Assembly (NCBI RefSeq): GCF_038396675.1
Contig: NC_088931.1
Location: 21,777,001 to 21,841,000, forward strand
Direction of reading: 5' to 3'
Length of the DNA: 64,000 bases
Source of the DNA: Hydra vulgaris
Taxonomy: Eukaryota > Cnidaria > Hydrozoa > Anthoathecata > Hydridae
Part shown: positions 1 through 10,200 of the stretch, in pieces
Layout of the letters: every line of letters starts with the position of its first letter
Numbering within the stretch: position 1 is the first letter of the stretch
Made by a program: the position numbers and the translations under genes
The notes under the pieces: generated by a model
The model's database searches: none
What the model saw: only the letters and a program-made list of their open reading frames with translations
What the model was told of the DNA's origin: nothing

Positions 1-2
1 CA

Positions 3-212
3 AATTTCATATGTTTATTTCCTCAAGATTCAAAGAGTTTAAATCACATTTATTATGATCATGTTTCAAGTGATATGACAAGAGATGAGTTTAAAGATTT
101 TTGTAATAAAGCTTGGTCAGAACCTCATGGATTTGTTGCTATAGATTTATCTTCTAAAAAAGATAATGGAAAATATAGAAGTGGATTAGATAATTTTTAT
201 TTTCCATCTTAA
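3..212 (+). CDS. Polinton DNA-packaging ATPase, C-terminal 69 residues
   Basis: This is an open frame from the window edge to a TAA at 210-212. It reads as the end of an FtsK/HerA-type genome-packaging ATPase as found in Polintons/Mavericks and adintoviruses, which would pump DNA into the capsid. The visible part has the family's typical tail: YYDHVSSDM, a DEFKDFCNKAW stretch, a GFVAIDLSS segment and an RSGLDNFYF ending. The Walker motifs lie off the left edge, so this rests on C-terminal resemblance and on capsid, protease and polymerase genes following on the same strand. No stop or shift is visible in this part. The minor capsid ORF starts 30 nt downstream. Confidence 0.72.
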   Translation, partial: NFICLFPQDSKSLNHIYYDHVSSDMTRDEFKDFCNKAWSEPHGFVAIDLSSKKDNGKYRSGLDNFYFPS

Positions 213-241
213 GTTTAAAATAATTTTTTTGTATATAAAAA

Positions 242-954
242 ATGTATATAATATTGAATGATAAAAGTAGTCATATAAAAGAGAAGTTTGCTGCTATTAT
301 ACAACTAAGTGAAGATAAAGATTATGAAATGGTATTAGTTGGTCTTCATACATTCTACAGTTTTCCAAGTGTTGATTCTTCAAATAACAATTTTAGATAT
401 AGTTCAGATAACGGAGCGACTTGGATAGATATAAACATTTTAGAAGGTAGTTATGAGATTGATGATATAAATAAGTATATTGTGGAAAAAATTATTGAAA
501 ATAGTAAAACTATTAATGGAGTTGAAACTAGTATTATATTTTCAGCAGATAATAACACATTGAAAACAACTTTAAATATTGAAGCTGGTTATAAAGTTGA
601 TCTTACACCTATAAATTCAATTAGATCTATTCTTGGTTTTAACAGTCAAGTATATTCAACTGGATCTCATGAATCAGATAATATAGTAAACATTTTAAGT
701 ATTAATAGTATAAGTGTAACAAATGATATAATACCATCATCCTATGTAAATAAAACAACATTATATATTCATTTTCCCCAAGTGTTGGTCCTGGATATAA
801 AATTATTTAAGAACCATTAAACTTAATTTACTGACCAATAACACTAAAAACAATTTCAAAGATGGAGACTAAATTGGTTGATCAAGATAGAAATCTGATA
901 AATTTACGAGGTGAAAAATTAGCTATTAGATTTCATATAAGAGAAAAAAAATAA
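242..954 (+). pseudogene. Polinton minor capsid (penton-like) protein, frameshifted
   Basis: An open frame of 192 codons runs from the ATG at 242. The middle resembles the single-jelly-roll penton/minor capsid protein of Polintons, which would form the capsid vertices: note INSIRSILGF, then NIVNILSINSI and an aromatic-proline YIHFP segment. A frameshift at about 778-782 moves the family-like sequence to another frame, which carries stops near 811 and 838 and then continues to a TAA at 952-954 with LVDQDRNLINLRGEKLAI. The start is supported by a TATATAAAA motif at 232-240 directly before the ATG. Original length is about 235 residues, normal for the family. The copy is dead. Confidence 0.7.
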
Positions 955-986
955 TCTATTTTTTTTATAATGCATATAAAAACAAA

Positions 987-1497
987 ATGAGTAAATATAC
1001 TAATATTAAAGTAAATCTTTCACAAAACCAAATAGAAAAAATTAAAAATGCAATTAAGTGTGGTATTAGAGTATTAAGTTATCACATTCAGATTTAAATG
1101 GTGAGCATGTATTAGCTGTAACAACAACACAATTGAATAAAATTACAAAAGCATATGAAAAAGGTACTGGTGTATCAATTACTTTAAGTAAAGCACAATT
1201 AGTACACAGTTCTAAAATAGAGTACACAGTTCTAAAATAGAGAATAGAGCAGCCAGATCAACTTTGATTAATAAAATTGCTGGAAATGGTATTGTGTACA
1301 TGAAAAAGAATGGACAAGGAGTTAAATTAACATGTGTAGGATCTGGTTTATAATTGAAACCATGGAGTAAAGGAAGTTTTGTAGGTGATGGTCTGTACTT
1401 ACGTGCTGAAAATTGTTATACTCCCACAGGTTTAGGTTTATTATTAGGACCAAATTCTCCATTTGCTAATATTCCATTTTTGAATATGATTTTGTAA
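987..1497 (+). pseudogene. Small conserved Polinton ORF, broken, with a 20-bp duplication
   Basis: The ATG at 987 follows a CATATAAAA motif. The first 36 codons (MSKYTNIKVNLSQNQIEKIK...) shift frame near 1075; the following frame carries HSDLNGEHVL and ITKAYEKGTG. A perfect 20-bp tandem copy (1201-1220 and 1221-1240, each ending in TAG) disrupts the middle. The end reads IVYMKKNGQGVKL, KPWSKGSFVGDGLYL and LLLGPNSPFANIPFL before a TAA at 1495. I recognise this as an ORF that recurs in cnidarian and arthropod Polintons beside the penton gene. Its function is not known to me; a virion structural or cementing role is only a guess from its position. Confidence 0.55.
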
Positions 1498-1539
1498 AAA
1501 CTCAATATAAAAATTATAATAAAATTTATAAATAATAAA

Positions 1540-1896
1540 ATGTCAAATAGCATGCCAGTGCATAAATTTATAAACAAATATAAAAAACCCGAACTATTTC
1601 CTATAGTTTTTAAACCACATAAAAATTTACCAGCAATATTAATAAATGGAAGATATGATGTATTTGCGCAACAAGACATTAATATAAAATTTTTATCACA
1701 GCAAAATGTTGTTTTAAATTTTGGCTTATTTGTAAGAAAAGGTGTTGCATTAGTTTCATTAAAACATGAACTTAGATTAAAAATGTTAAGTTTACAAGAT
1801 TGTGTAATAGCAGAGTCTGTTGATGATATTATAGTAACAATTGTAAATAATTCTTATTCTGATGTGTTAATAAAAAAAGAAGATTTTTTCTGTTAA
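1540..1896 (+). CDS. dUTPase-fold-like small protein of the Polinton
   Basis: An intact ORF of 118 codons. Its layout resembles trimeric dUTPases: a YDVFAQQDINI strand where motif 1 normally has its YDL, a central hydrophobic beta region, DCVIAESVDDIIVTIVNN where motif 3 normally reads GVID plus a beta hairpin, and IKKEDFFC where the family has its GD-rich ending. The motif-3 tyrosine/aspartate pattern and the glycine-rich motif 5 are not kept, so catalytic dUTP hydrolysis is doubtful. It may be a fold relative with a structural or regulatory role. It is one of the few unbroken ORFs of the element. Neighbours are both virus-type ORFs of the same element. Confidence 0.4.
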   Translation: MSNSMPVHKFINKYKKPELFPIVFKPHKNLPAILINGRYDVFAQQDINIKFLSQQNVVLNFGLFVRKGVALVSLKHELRLKMLSLQDCVIAESVDDIIVTIVNNSYSDVLIKKEDFFC

Positions 1897-1931
1897 TCTA
1901 TTGTGTTAATTTTTATTTTTTTTTATTAAAA

Positions 1932-2570
1932 ATGAAATACAATAATAAAATGTACAATAACATTTATTCAACTCTTTCTAATGTACCTGAAGAAAAATCT
2001 ATTAAAAACCAAGATCAATCATATCGGTTACAAAAAATTGGCGAGATTCAAAAGGAAATAGAGCGTGAGAGAGAAAAGAGAATAACGCTGAGTAAAAAAT
2101 ATCATAGAGCTACAAAAATAATTTCTGCAATTGATAATTAACTATCATGCACTATGGCACTTGGAACTATTGGAATTGGTTTTTTATCAACAATAATTGC
2201 AGCACCAGTAGTTATTGCATGTGAAGGTGCAGCATTAGGAGCAGGTGTGTTATCAATAATAGGCGGACAAATTAAGAAAAAAATGAATTTAAAAGCAGAA
2301 AAGCATGAAAAGATTAAAGTGCTTGCTGATTCAAAACTAAATACAATAAGCAATTATATTTCTAAAGCTTTAATAGATGGGCATATAGATGACAAGGAAT
2401 TTGAGTTAATACTTGGTGAACTTGAAAAATTTCAGACGATGATGGAGCAAATTAAAATAAAAGTTAAAAATGAAATTAATGAACAAACAAAGTTGTCACT
2501 AATCGACCAAGGGAGAGAAGAAGCTATTAAAGTAATTTATAGTAGGTTTAATAAAAAAATAGTCACTTAA
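1932..2570 (+). pseudogene. Polinton coiled-coil and membrane-segment protein, one in-frame stop
   Basis: One reading frame from the ATG at 1932 to a TAA at 2568, interrupted by a TAA at 2139-2141. The first part (69 codons) is charged and helical, with EIQKEIEREREKR typical of a coiled coil. The second part opens with two hydrophobic stretches (LGTIGIGFLSTIIAAPVVI and AALGAGVLSIIGG) that could be membrane segments, followed by a lysine-rich helix region (KAEKHEKIKVLADSKL) and an ISKALIDGHIDDKEFELIL segment. I recognise the arrangement as a multi-copy protein carried by Polintons in cnidarians and other animals. Its role is unknown; a membrane-active or virion-core job would fit but is a guess. 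Confidence 0.6.
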
Positions 2571-2594
2571 CATTTTATTGACAAAGAATAAGAT

Positions 2595-3081
2595 ATGCAA
2601 CATTTATATCCGTTCTTTTTAGAATGTAGTAAACGTGAAAGAGATTTGAATAAAAAAAAAACATTTAGAACTTCTTGGATTTGGAAAAGGTTTGTTGATT
2701 CAGGAAGTCACTCTATATTTATCAATGATTATGGAAACTTTTAGATATCATCAACTTATAGTGATGATGAGAGAAATAAACTTTATAAACTTATCTGGAA
2801 TGAAGATAGTGATTTTTATTGTGTAGAAAGAGACATTAATGAATCACTTAAACAATGGAATAATGTTAAAAAACAGGATAAATTAAGAATAATAGATAAA
2901 TATGTACTTCAATTAGAGTGTGATTTCAAAGAAAAAAAAAAAAAAAAGTATTTTATCAATGGCACTTATATTAAAATTATTAGAAACAAATGATATCATT
3001 TATAAAAACTTTGAGATTAAAAATAATTGTGGAACGTTTAATATTGATTATTTAAATAGTTTGCTAAAACGTAAAATTTAA
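2595..3081 (+). pseudogene. Unrecognised-function Polinton ORF, stop and frameshift
   Basis: The frame from the ATG at 2595 reads MQHLYPFFLECSKRERDL, SWIWKRFVDSG, meets a TAG near 2742, then continues in frame to YVLQLECDFKEKKK. An A-run at 2932-2947 shifts the frame; the family-like end (LSMALILKLLETNDIIY ... LNSLLKRKI) is read in another frame to a TAA at 3079-3081. The order (aromatic N-terminus, charged middle, leucine-rich end) recurs in Polinton copies, but I know no function. The last codons run directly into the 12-bp minisatellite, whose unit resembles the final coding bases. Confidence 0.45.
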
Positions 3082-3328
3082 AACGTAACGTAAAACATAA
3101 AACGTAACGTAAAACGTAAAACGTAACGTAAAACGTAACGTAAAACGTAACGTAAAACGTAACGTAAAACGTAACGTAAAACGTAACGTAAAACGTAACG
3201 TAAAACGTTACGTAAAACGTAACGTAAAACGTAACGTAAAACGTAACGTAAAACGTAACGTAAAACGTAACGTAAAACGTAACGTAAAACGTAACGTAAA
3301 ACGTAACGTAAAACGTAATGTAAAACGT
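3069..3328. repeat. 12-bp CpG-rich minisatellite (CGTAAAACGTAA)
   Basis: About 21 units of CGTAAAACGTAA with few changes (one copy has CGTTACGT; the edges have CATAAAACG and AATG variants). Each unit holds two ACGT palindromes, so CpG is dense here while it is rare in the AT-rich surroundings. It lies between two Polinton ORFs and seems to grow out of the last codons of the upstream one. Long ORFs on the - strand through it are artefacts of the repeat. Confidence 0.95.
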
Positions 3329-3360
3329 AAAACACAACATAAAATTTTATGTTGTGTTTT
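3329..3360. repeat. 32-bp perfect palindrome
   Basis: The two 16-nt arms (AAAACACAACATAAAA and its exact complement) meet without a loop at 3344/3345, immediately after the minisatellite and before a TATATAAAAA motif at 3370. Its place between two genes suggests a transcript-end or processing structure, or a deletion junction. That role is inference. Confidence 0.85.
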
Positions 3361-3387
3361 TAATATTTTTTATATAAAAACAAAACG

Positions 3388-4268
3388 TCATTTTTAAAAA
3401 TTACAGACACTGAAAGGAGAGATCAAATTGTAAAAGAATTATCAGAGAGTAAAAAAAGAATACAGCAGAATGATCTTAGTGAAAAGATTGGAGATTCTAA
3501 TTTGCAGATAGACTTGTCAAAATTGTACAAGCCATTAATTGATAGTCAATCTGGAATAAAGGAGGATATATCTAAATTGCAAGATCAAGCTAATCAATTT
3601 GCTCTCGCCAAATCTTTTCAAATGCATATCCTGAAATACTTACTTATGGATCTCAAGAAATAATGCCTTCTGATTAGAAAAAATTTTTAAAGTTGGGAAA
3701 AATTGCAACAGACTATCTTAAGATGTATACTTATAGTAAAAAGTCTACAGACACTAGATTTGGAATACATTCTAAAGAGGGTTAATTTTTTACAGGAAAA
3801 GTTCCAATATAATTTAATAATGATGATGTAGATATAAATGGAATAAAATGAATTGGTACTCCTGGTCTTTGGGAATTACTAACAAATTCTAATCCTAATA
3901 AGGAAATATATAATATAGATGATCTTCACAATTATTGAGATACAATAATACAAACAGATGCAACTACTACTGATTCAGGAAAACCAAAGTCATCTCGGAG
4001 TGAAAAATACAAAGAAATAATAGCCGCCATTTGGAGATAGTTAAAGAGAACTAGAAAGCTTGAATCAAAGGGAACAGGAATAGAACCAATAATTCTCCCT
4101 AGCGATCCTAATGCACTCCTTGATAGGCTTGAATTATGTATAGCTGCACGGAGAGCAGAAAATACTGGATCAAGAAATGAAGCTGTTGCAATTTGTGATG
4201 AATTGTTAAGACAAGGTGTTATGAATAGTGATCAGTATAAAGCAATACAAAATAATCTAGCAATATGA
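3388..4268 (+). pseudogene. Polinton conserved ORF (about 290 residues), heavily broken
   Basis: A degenerate frame. The N-terminal part is helical and charged (ITDTERRDQIVKELSESKK, then KLYKPLIDSQSGIKEDI). A frameshift near 3610 leads to PEILTYGSQEIMPSD, then a run of stops, IGTPGLWELLTNSNPNKEIY, and the most characteristic end: LDRLELCIAARRAENTGSR followed by NEAVAICDELLRQGVM. At least six in-frame stops are present, and the expected ATG after the TATATAAAAAC motif at 3370 is gone. I recognise it as a protein present in many Polintons beside the capsid genes; its biochemical role is unknown to me. Confidence 0.6.
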
Positions 4269-4339
4269 TAATATAAATATGATAATATGAATATGATAAT
4301 ATGAGTAAAAAAAATTAAAAAAAAATTGCGTACATAAAA

Positions 4340-4803
4340 ATGCTATTTGTTAAAAATAAGAGATATGTTAAGAAGCAAGTTGTTGGAGGAAGTGGTATAT
4401 TTGACAGTTTAATAAATTTATTTAAACGAGCAGCATCATCAAATGTAACAAGAGTGTCATCAGCTATGTTGAAGAGGTTAGCTGCTAGCGATTTAGGAAA
4501 AACTGCAATAACTGCTAAATCAGCAGGGAAAGAACTTTCAACATCAGCAATAGAAGCTGTTAAAGATGTCGCAGTTGAAAAAGGAAAACAATAAATTAGA
4601 AAAGCATCTTCTAAAGTTTCACAACCAAATACAGTCATTAATAATAAAATTAATGAAATAATCTCAAATTTAAATAAAAAAGCTGATGAAGTTACACCAA
4701 ATATAAATAATATGATGGGGTCTGCAATAAAATCAACAGCTATAAGGATAGAAGATCTAGTAAAAAAAAGCCGCGGTCTTCGATTGGCTAAATTTTTTTA
4801 TAT
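4340..4803 (+). pseudogene. Basic alanine-rich Polinton protein (core or minor-capsid type)
   Basis: The ATG at 4340 ends a TACATAAAAATG start signal. The first 84 codons are basic and alanine-rich (SLINLFKRAASSNVTRV, MLKRLAASDLGKT). A TAA at 4592-4594 interrupts; the frame then continues with INNKINEIISNLNKKAD and IEDLVKKSRGLRLAKF. Residues 14-18 are VVGGS, close to the (M/I/L)xGG-x sites cut by adenovirus-type proteases, and such a protease is encoded at 10488. Position directly before the major capsid gene plus the basic composition suggest a DNA-binding core or internal capsid protein. This is inferred from context, not from a recognised domain. Confidence 0.45.
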
Positions 4804-4842
4804 TTATTTTCCATTTAAAAAAAAAAAATTTTATATAAAAAA

Positions 4843-5871
4843 ATGGCAACTTCTGATGTATTAAATTTTACAGAAATCCCAACTTTGGATGATGGAATTG
4901 AAAGAGTTGAATTCCATGAATATGAACCAGTAGCTCGCACAAACCTAAATAGCGCTTGAGAAATAAGAATTAACATTGAGCAACAAGATCTGTTCACACT
5001 TCCATCTGAGGCTTATCTCTTGTTTAAAGGAAGACTTCTTAAACTTGATGGGACAGCTTATGTTAATGCAGATGTAGTGTCACTCACAAATAATGGTATT
5101 ATGCACATTTTTGGATTCTGCGATGATTACAACAGAGTTATTTACGAATTTAAACATACTCTAACTCTTGTTAGAAAAGGTGATACCGAAGCAATTTTTA
5201 GAAACGCTATTGCAGCTGCAGGAAAAGTTAATCTTGATAAAATATCATTGTTCATGCCACATGTGATTCCATCAGATATAGAGACAGTTAATCTTTATAA
5301 AAGTATTGAATCAACAGTGACACTTCCAGTAACTTTTCGCGCAAGGCAGTGTGATACTATAACTGTTCCACAATCTACAACGTTTTCTTGGAGACTTAGC
5401 GTAAAGACATCTCAAGAAAAACCAAGATACATCATTGTTGGATTCCAAACAAATAAGGATGGAAATCAAGAAGTTAATTCTTCCATATTTGATCATTGTG
5501 ACTTGAAAAATATATACACTATGCTTAATCAAGAAAGATATCTAGCTGTTGACTATAAATTATCATTTCCAAATCATCAATTTTTAAGAGCTTATAGAGA
5601 TGCATCTGTATTTAGTGAAAAATTTTATGGAATGAACGATTTGATAACACAAAGCAACATAACTCCTTCAGACTATAAAGATTTATACCCACATATGGTT
5701 TTTGATGTTAGTAGAGAATCAGAAAAATTAAAACCATTAGCAGTAGATACACAAATTTAAGCAATATTTAATGCAGCTGTTTCAGCAGATACTGAAGCGT
5801 TTGCTGTTGTAATATCGGATAAGTTTTTACACTTTCAATCAGATGGAAATAAGTTGAACGTTGTTTATTAA
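4843..5871 (+). pseudogene. Polinton major capsid protein (double jelly-roll), two in-frame stops
   Basis: One frame from the ATG at 4843 to a TAA at 5869, about 342 codons, carrying a TGA at 4957-4959 and a TAA at 5758-5760. The frame otherwise holds perfectly. It matches the Polinton hexon-like major capsid protein: RVEFHEYEPVARTNLNSA near residues 21-38, then INIEQQDLFTLPSEAYLLFK, CDDYNRVIYEF around residue 90, FRARQCDTITVPQ around 165, SWRLSVKTSQEKPRYIIVGF, and FPNHQFLRAYRDA. A TTATATAAAA motif at 4831-4840 supports the start. This protein would build the icosahedral shell. With only two stops it is one of the better-kept genes of the element. Confidence 0.82.
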
Positions 5872-5918
5872 TTTTTTTTGAATTGATTTAAAAATTTTTT
5901 TATCTTTACATAATAAAA

Positions 5919-6353
5919 ATGTATTTTACAAGAGAAAACTTGCAGAAGTTGTTAAAATAAAATAACATTTCGCAAGCATCTAAAAATTATGGGTTGATAG
6001 ATAAAGAATCAATCATATCAAAAGCAACAGAAGCAACTGATGAGAAAAGACCAGTTTGAAGACCTAGAATACATCCAGTAAAAGAAGTAAATGAAAAAAA
6101 ATCAGTTGGAAGACCTAGAATACATCTAGTAAAAGAGAAAAAAGAAATAGATTCAAAATATGAAAGATTAAGAACAATTAAGAAATAACCAGTCACTATT
6201 AAGTTAACAAACATGGAAACAGGAGAAGAAACAGTATATAAATCCTTATATAGTGCTATGCGTGGAACTGGGCATGGATATAGATATCTTGAATTGCGTG
6301 ATGGGAAGATTGATAATGGATTTAAGATTGAAATATTAAATTCTGAAAAATAA
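5919..6353 (+). pseudogene. AT-hook-like protein of the Polinton, three stops
   Basis: The frame runs from the ATG at 5919 to a TAA at 6351 with stops at 5958 (TAA), 6057 (TGA) and 6186 (TAA). Two copies of an RPRIHPVKE-type segment (the second reads VGRPRIHLVKE) look like AT-hook GRPR cores that bind the minor groove of AT-rich DNA. The C-terminal half (LTNMETGEETVYKSLYSAMR, then GYRYLELRDGKIDNGFKIEI) resembles the small modular DNA-binding repeats found next to homing-type endonucleases, but no nuclease domain is present. A role in DNA packaging or transcription is plausible only by inference. It lies 47 nt after the capsid gene. Confidence 0.5.
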
Positions 6354-6395
6354 AATTCTGAAAAAATTAAAAAAAAAAATCTTTATATATAAAAA

Positions 6396-7208
6396 ATGGT
6401 ATCTAATAATTTATTTGCAAATCCAAATGCAGTTAAAATATTAAAAGATAATTTAGATAAAGTAAGTTGATATGAGTTATCTGCAAATCTTAATGCGATC
6501 GAAATGTTAAAAGGTAATTTAGATAAAATTAATTGGTATGCTTTATCTAAAAATCCAAATGCAGTTAAAATATTAAAAGATAATTTAGATAAAGTAAGTT
6601 GGTATGAGTTATCTGCAAATCTTAATGCGATCGAAATGTTAAAAGATAATTTAGATAAAATTAATTGGTATGCTTTATCTAAAAATCCAAATGCAGTTAA
6701 AATATTAAAAGATAATTTAGATAAAGTAAGTTGGTATGAGTTATCTGCAAATCTTAATGCGATCGAAATGTTAAAAGATAATTTAGATAAAATTAATTGG
6801 TATGCTTTATCTAAAAATCCAAATGCAGTTAAAATATTAAAAGATAATTTAGATAAAGTAAGTTGGTATGATTTATCTGCAAATCCAAATGCTATTGAAA
6901 TATTAAAAAAAAACTTAGATAAAGTAGATTGGACAGAATTATCTTCAAATCCTAATGCGATTGAATTATTAAAAAATAATTTAGATAATGCAGATTGGAC
7001 AGAGTTATCTGAAAATCCAAATGCAATTGAAATATTAAAAGATAATTTAGATAAAGTAGATTGATTAACTTTATCTTTAAATCCAAATGCAATTGAAGTA
7101 TTAAAAGATAATTTAGATAAAGTAGATTGGTTTATGTTATCTAAAAATCCAAATTCGATTGAATTGTTATCTTACATATATACAAATTCTGAAAAATTAA
7201 AAAAATAA
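6396..7208 (+). pseudogene. 22-residue tandem-repeat protein (NPNAI..LLKDNLDKI type)
   Basis: The frame runs from the ATG at 6396 (preceded by TTATATATAAAAA) to a TAA at 7206, broken by TGA at 6468 and 7062, both where other repeat units have tryptophan. It consists of about twelve 22-residue units of the form NPNAVKILKDNLDKVSWYEL. Such repeats are known to me from giant viruses, Polintons and virus-related genes; each unit probably forms a helical solenoid step. The first eight units form a 132-bp higher-order repeat (copies begin at 6431, 6563, 6695 and 6827) with near-identical DNA, so they were duplicated or homogenised recently. The last units differ much more. Function unknown. Confidence 0.65.
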
Positions 7209-7225
7209 AATCTTGCCATATAAAA

Positions 7226-10200
7226 ATGGATATAGAGTATCTACTAGATGAACCTATTCCAGATATAACATCTTCAGAAATTTTAACCCATGAACCTTTT
7301 ATATATTATTATAGAATGAGAAAAGATGATCTCATTACAGAGTTATCGCACACACCGATGCAATCAGTCGAACAGATGGATACGAAGTATCTACTTGATG
7401 AGCCTGTTCCAGATATATCATCAACAATTTTAGCTCCGTCACCTTTTCAACCTATTACACAAATTAGAAAAGAAATAAATAAAAAGATTAATTCTCTTGC
7501 AGATTGGATTGTATCATATGTTCCAGAGCCAATTAAAAAGGTTGTGAATAAAAAAGTTGATGAATTTTTAAAAAGTTTTAAATTTGTATCAAAAATTTGG
7601 AATTAGAAATCCGATAGAATTTAAATTATCACAATCAGCTGTTAAGAATGTAACAAATCAGTTTTCAGTTAAAGGAATAAAACGATATGATGCTTTATCC
7701 TTCATAAATGCTGCTAAAAATAGTGCTATTAAATTACTAAACGAAAATAGAAATGCAAAGGTTTATATAGTTCTCTATTGTGAAATGGAGCGTACTGATA
7801 TTAAAACAGGAGAAACTATAATCACATCTGCTCCATTTAGAACGAATAATCAGGTTGTATTAGAAACAAAAGATTTAGACAAGTTTTATGAAATATCAAA
7901 GCAGAAAATTTTAGAATCATTATCATTATATCAACAAGCAGGATCAGGTTGGAGATTTGTTTCTGTTAAAATATGAATATAAATATTATTGAGTATAATC
8001 CTATTAAAGCTAAATCATACATTCCACTTGATAAAATTTAGCAAATAAAAATGCGATAATTAATATAAAAAATGAAGATAATCAATGTTTTAAGTGGTGT
8101 ATTGCAAGAGCATTAAATAAAAAAGATAATCATCCTGAAAGAGTAGATAAAGAGCTTAAAGATCAAGCAGAAAAAATAAACTGGGAAAAAATAGATTTTC
8201 CAGTATCATTAAATCAAATCACACAATTTGAGAAGAACAATCAAGATATCAGTATCAATGTATATGGTTATGAAAACTCAGAAGTTCATATTTTGAATGT
8301 ATCAAAGAATAATGATCGCAAACATTTAGATTTACTATTAATCTCAAATGGCGAAACGAGTCATTACTGTTTAATAAAAAATTTAAGCAGATTACTTTCA
8401 TCATAAACATCTAATAAACATTGCAAAAAACACTATTGTAGAAATTGTTTGTTAGGATTTAATTCAGAAGAATCTTTATCTAATCATAAATTGTATTGTG
8501 AAACACATGATTCAGTACGAATCGAACTTCCACCACTAAATTCAACAATGCAATTTACTAATCACAATAAATCAATGAGAGTTCCGTTTGTAGTATATGC
8601 TGACTTTGAAAGTTTTATCAAACAAATTGACACTTGTGAACCAAATCCGAATGAATCTTATACTAAACAATATCAGAAACATATTCCAAGTTCATTCTGT
8701 TATTATATTAAATGTTTTGATGAAAGTTTTTATCAAAGCAGTCCAGTCACATTTACTGCAAGTAGTGAAACTGATGATGTTGCACAAATTTTTGTTGATA
8801 GTTTACAAGAAGATATCATAAAAAATTGTGATATGAATAAATTTCCAAAAAAGATTATATTTACTCCTGAAAACAAGCATGATTTTGATGCAGCAACACA
8901 ATGTCACATTTATGGAGAAAAACTTGGAAAAGATAAAGTACGTGATCACTGCCACATTACTGGAAAATATAGAGGTGCTGCTCATCAAAATTGTAATTTA
9001 AGTTATAAAATTCCAAAATTCCTTCCAGTACTATTTCACAATTTATCTGGTTATGATTCTCACTTATTTATAAAGAAATTATCAGGAGGAAAATTGAGTT
9101 GCATGCCAAACAATGAAGAAAAGTATATTAGGTTTTCTAGAGAAATTAAAGTCGATGAGTATATTAAAGAAGGTAAGAAAATTGAAATTAAACGTGAACT
9201 TCGTTTCTTAGATAGTTATAGATTTATGCCTTCTAGTTTAGATGCTTTAGAATTTAGCAAAAGACCAGTGTAAAAATATCGGAAAATTATATTCAATAAA
9301 AAAATTAGATTTGTTACTCAGAAAAGGTGTATACCCATATGATTGGGTTGATTCTATTAATAGATTAAATGAGACACAATTACCACCAAAAGAATCATTC
9401 TTTTCAAAATTAAACGATGAAGATATGAGTGATGATGATTACTCACATGCACAAAATGTATGTAATGAGTTTAATTGCAAAACATTTAAAGATTATCATG
9501 ACTTGTACAATGTTTCAGATGTGCTTTTATTAGCTGACGTCTTTGAAAATTTTAGAGATGTTTGTATGAATTGTTATAAATTAGATCCTGCTTGGTATTA
9601 TACATCACCAGGATTAGTTTGAGATGCAGTATTGAAAAAAACAAAAATAAAATTAGAATTGCTAAGTGATTACGATATGATACTAATGATAAAGAAAGGC
9701 ATAAGAGGTGGAATTAGTATAATATCAAGTAGGTTAGGAACTTCTAATAATAAGTACATGGGTGAGGAGTATGATCAAAGCAAACCATCAACATTCATCC
9801 AATATTTAGATGATAATAATGTATGAATTTCATTATGATTACATAAAGAAAAAAATATGCTGATCGAGTAAAACTATTGATGATTGACAGATTCTTTAAC
9901 ATACGAAATTAAAACAGAAGACTTTTATTCCGATATCTCTAAAGATATTGAAAACAAATTTGATACAAGTGAGTTTAACCCAAAGCACCCAGCAAATAAT
10001 AATGTTGATTTTAAAGTTGGTCTTAATAAGAAAATAATAGGAATGTTTAAAGATGAGACTGGAGGAGCACAAATTGAGAATTTGTAGGACTCAGATCAAA
10101 GTTGTATTCTTACAAAGTACACGGAAAAGATAACAAAAAATGTAAAGGAGTAAAGAAAAAATGTTGTTAAAAAGTATATAACCATGAAGATTACAAAGAT

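Noticed and set aside
3038-3340. Long - strand ORFs with YVLRYVLRYVL or TFYVTFYV repeats
   Set aside because: They are pure translations of the 12-bp minisatellite with no stop codon in two frames; no protein features.
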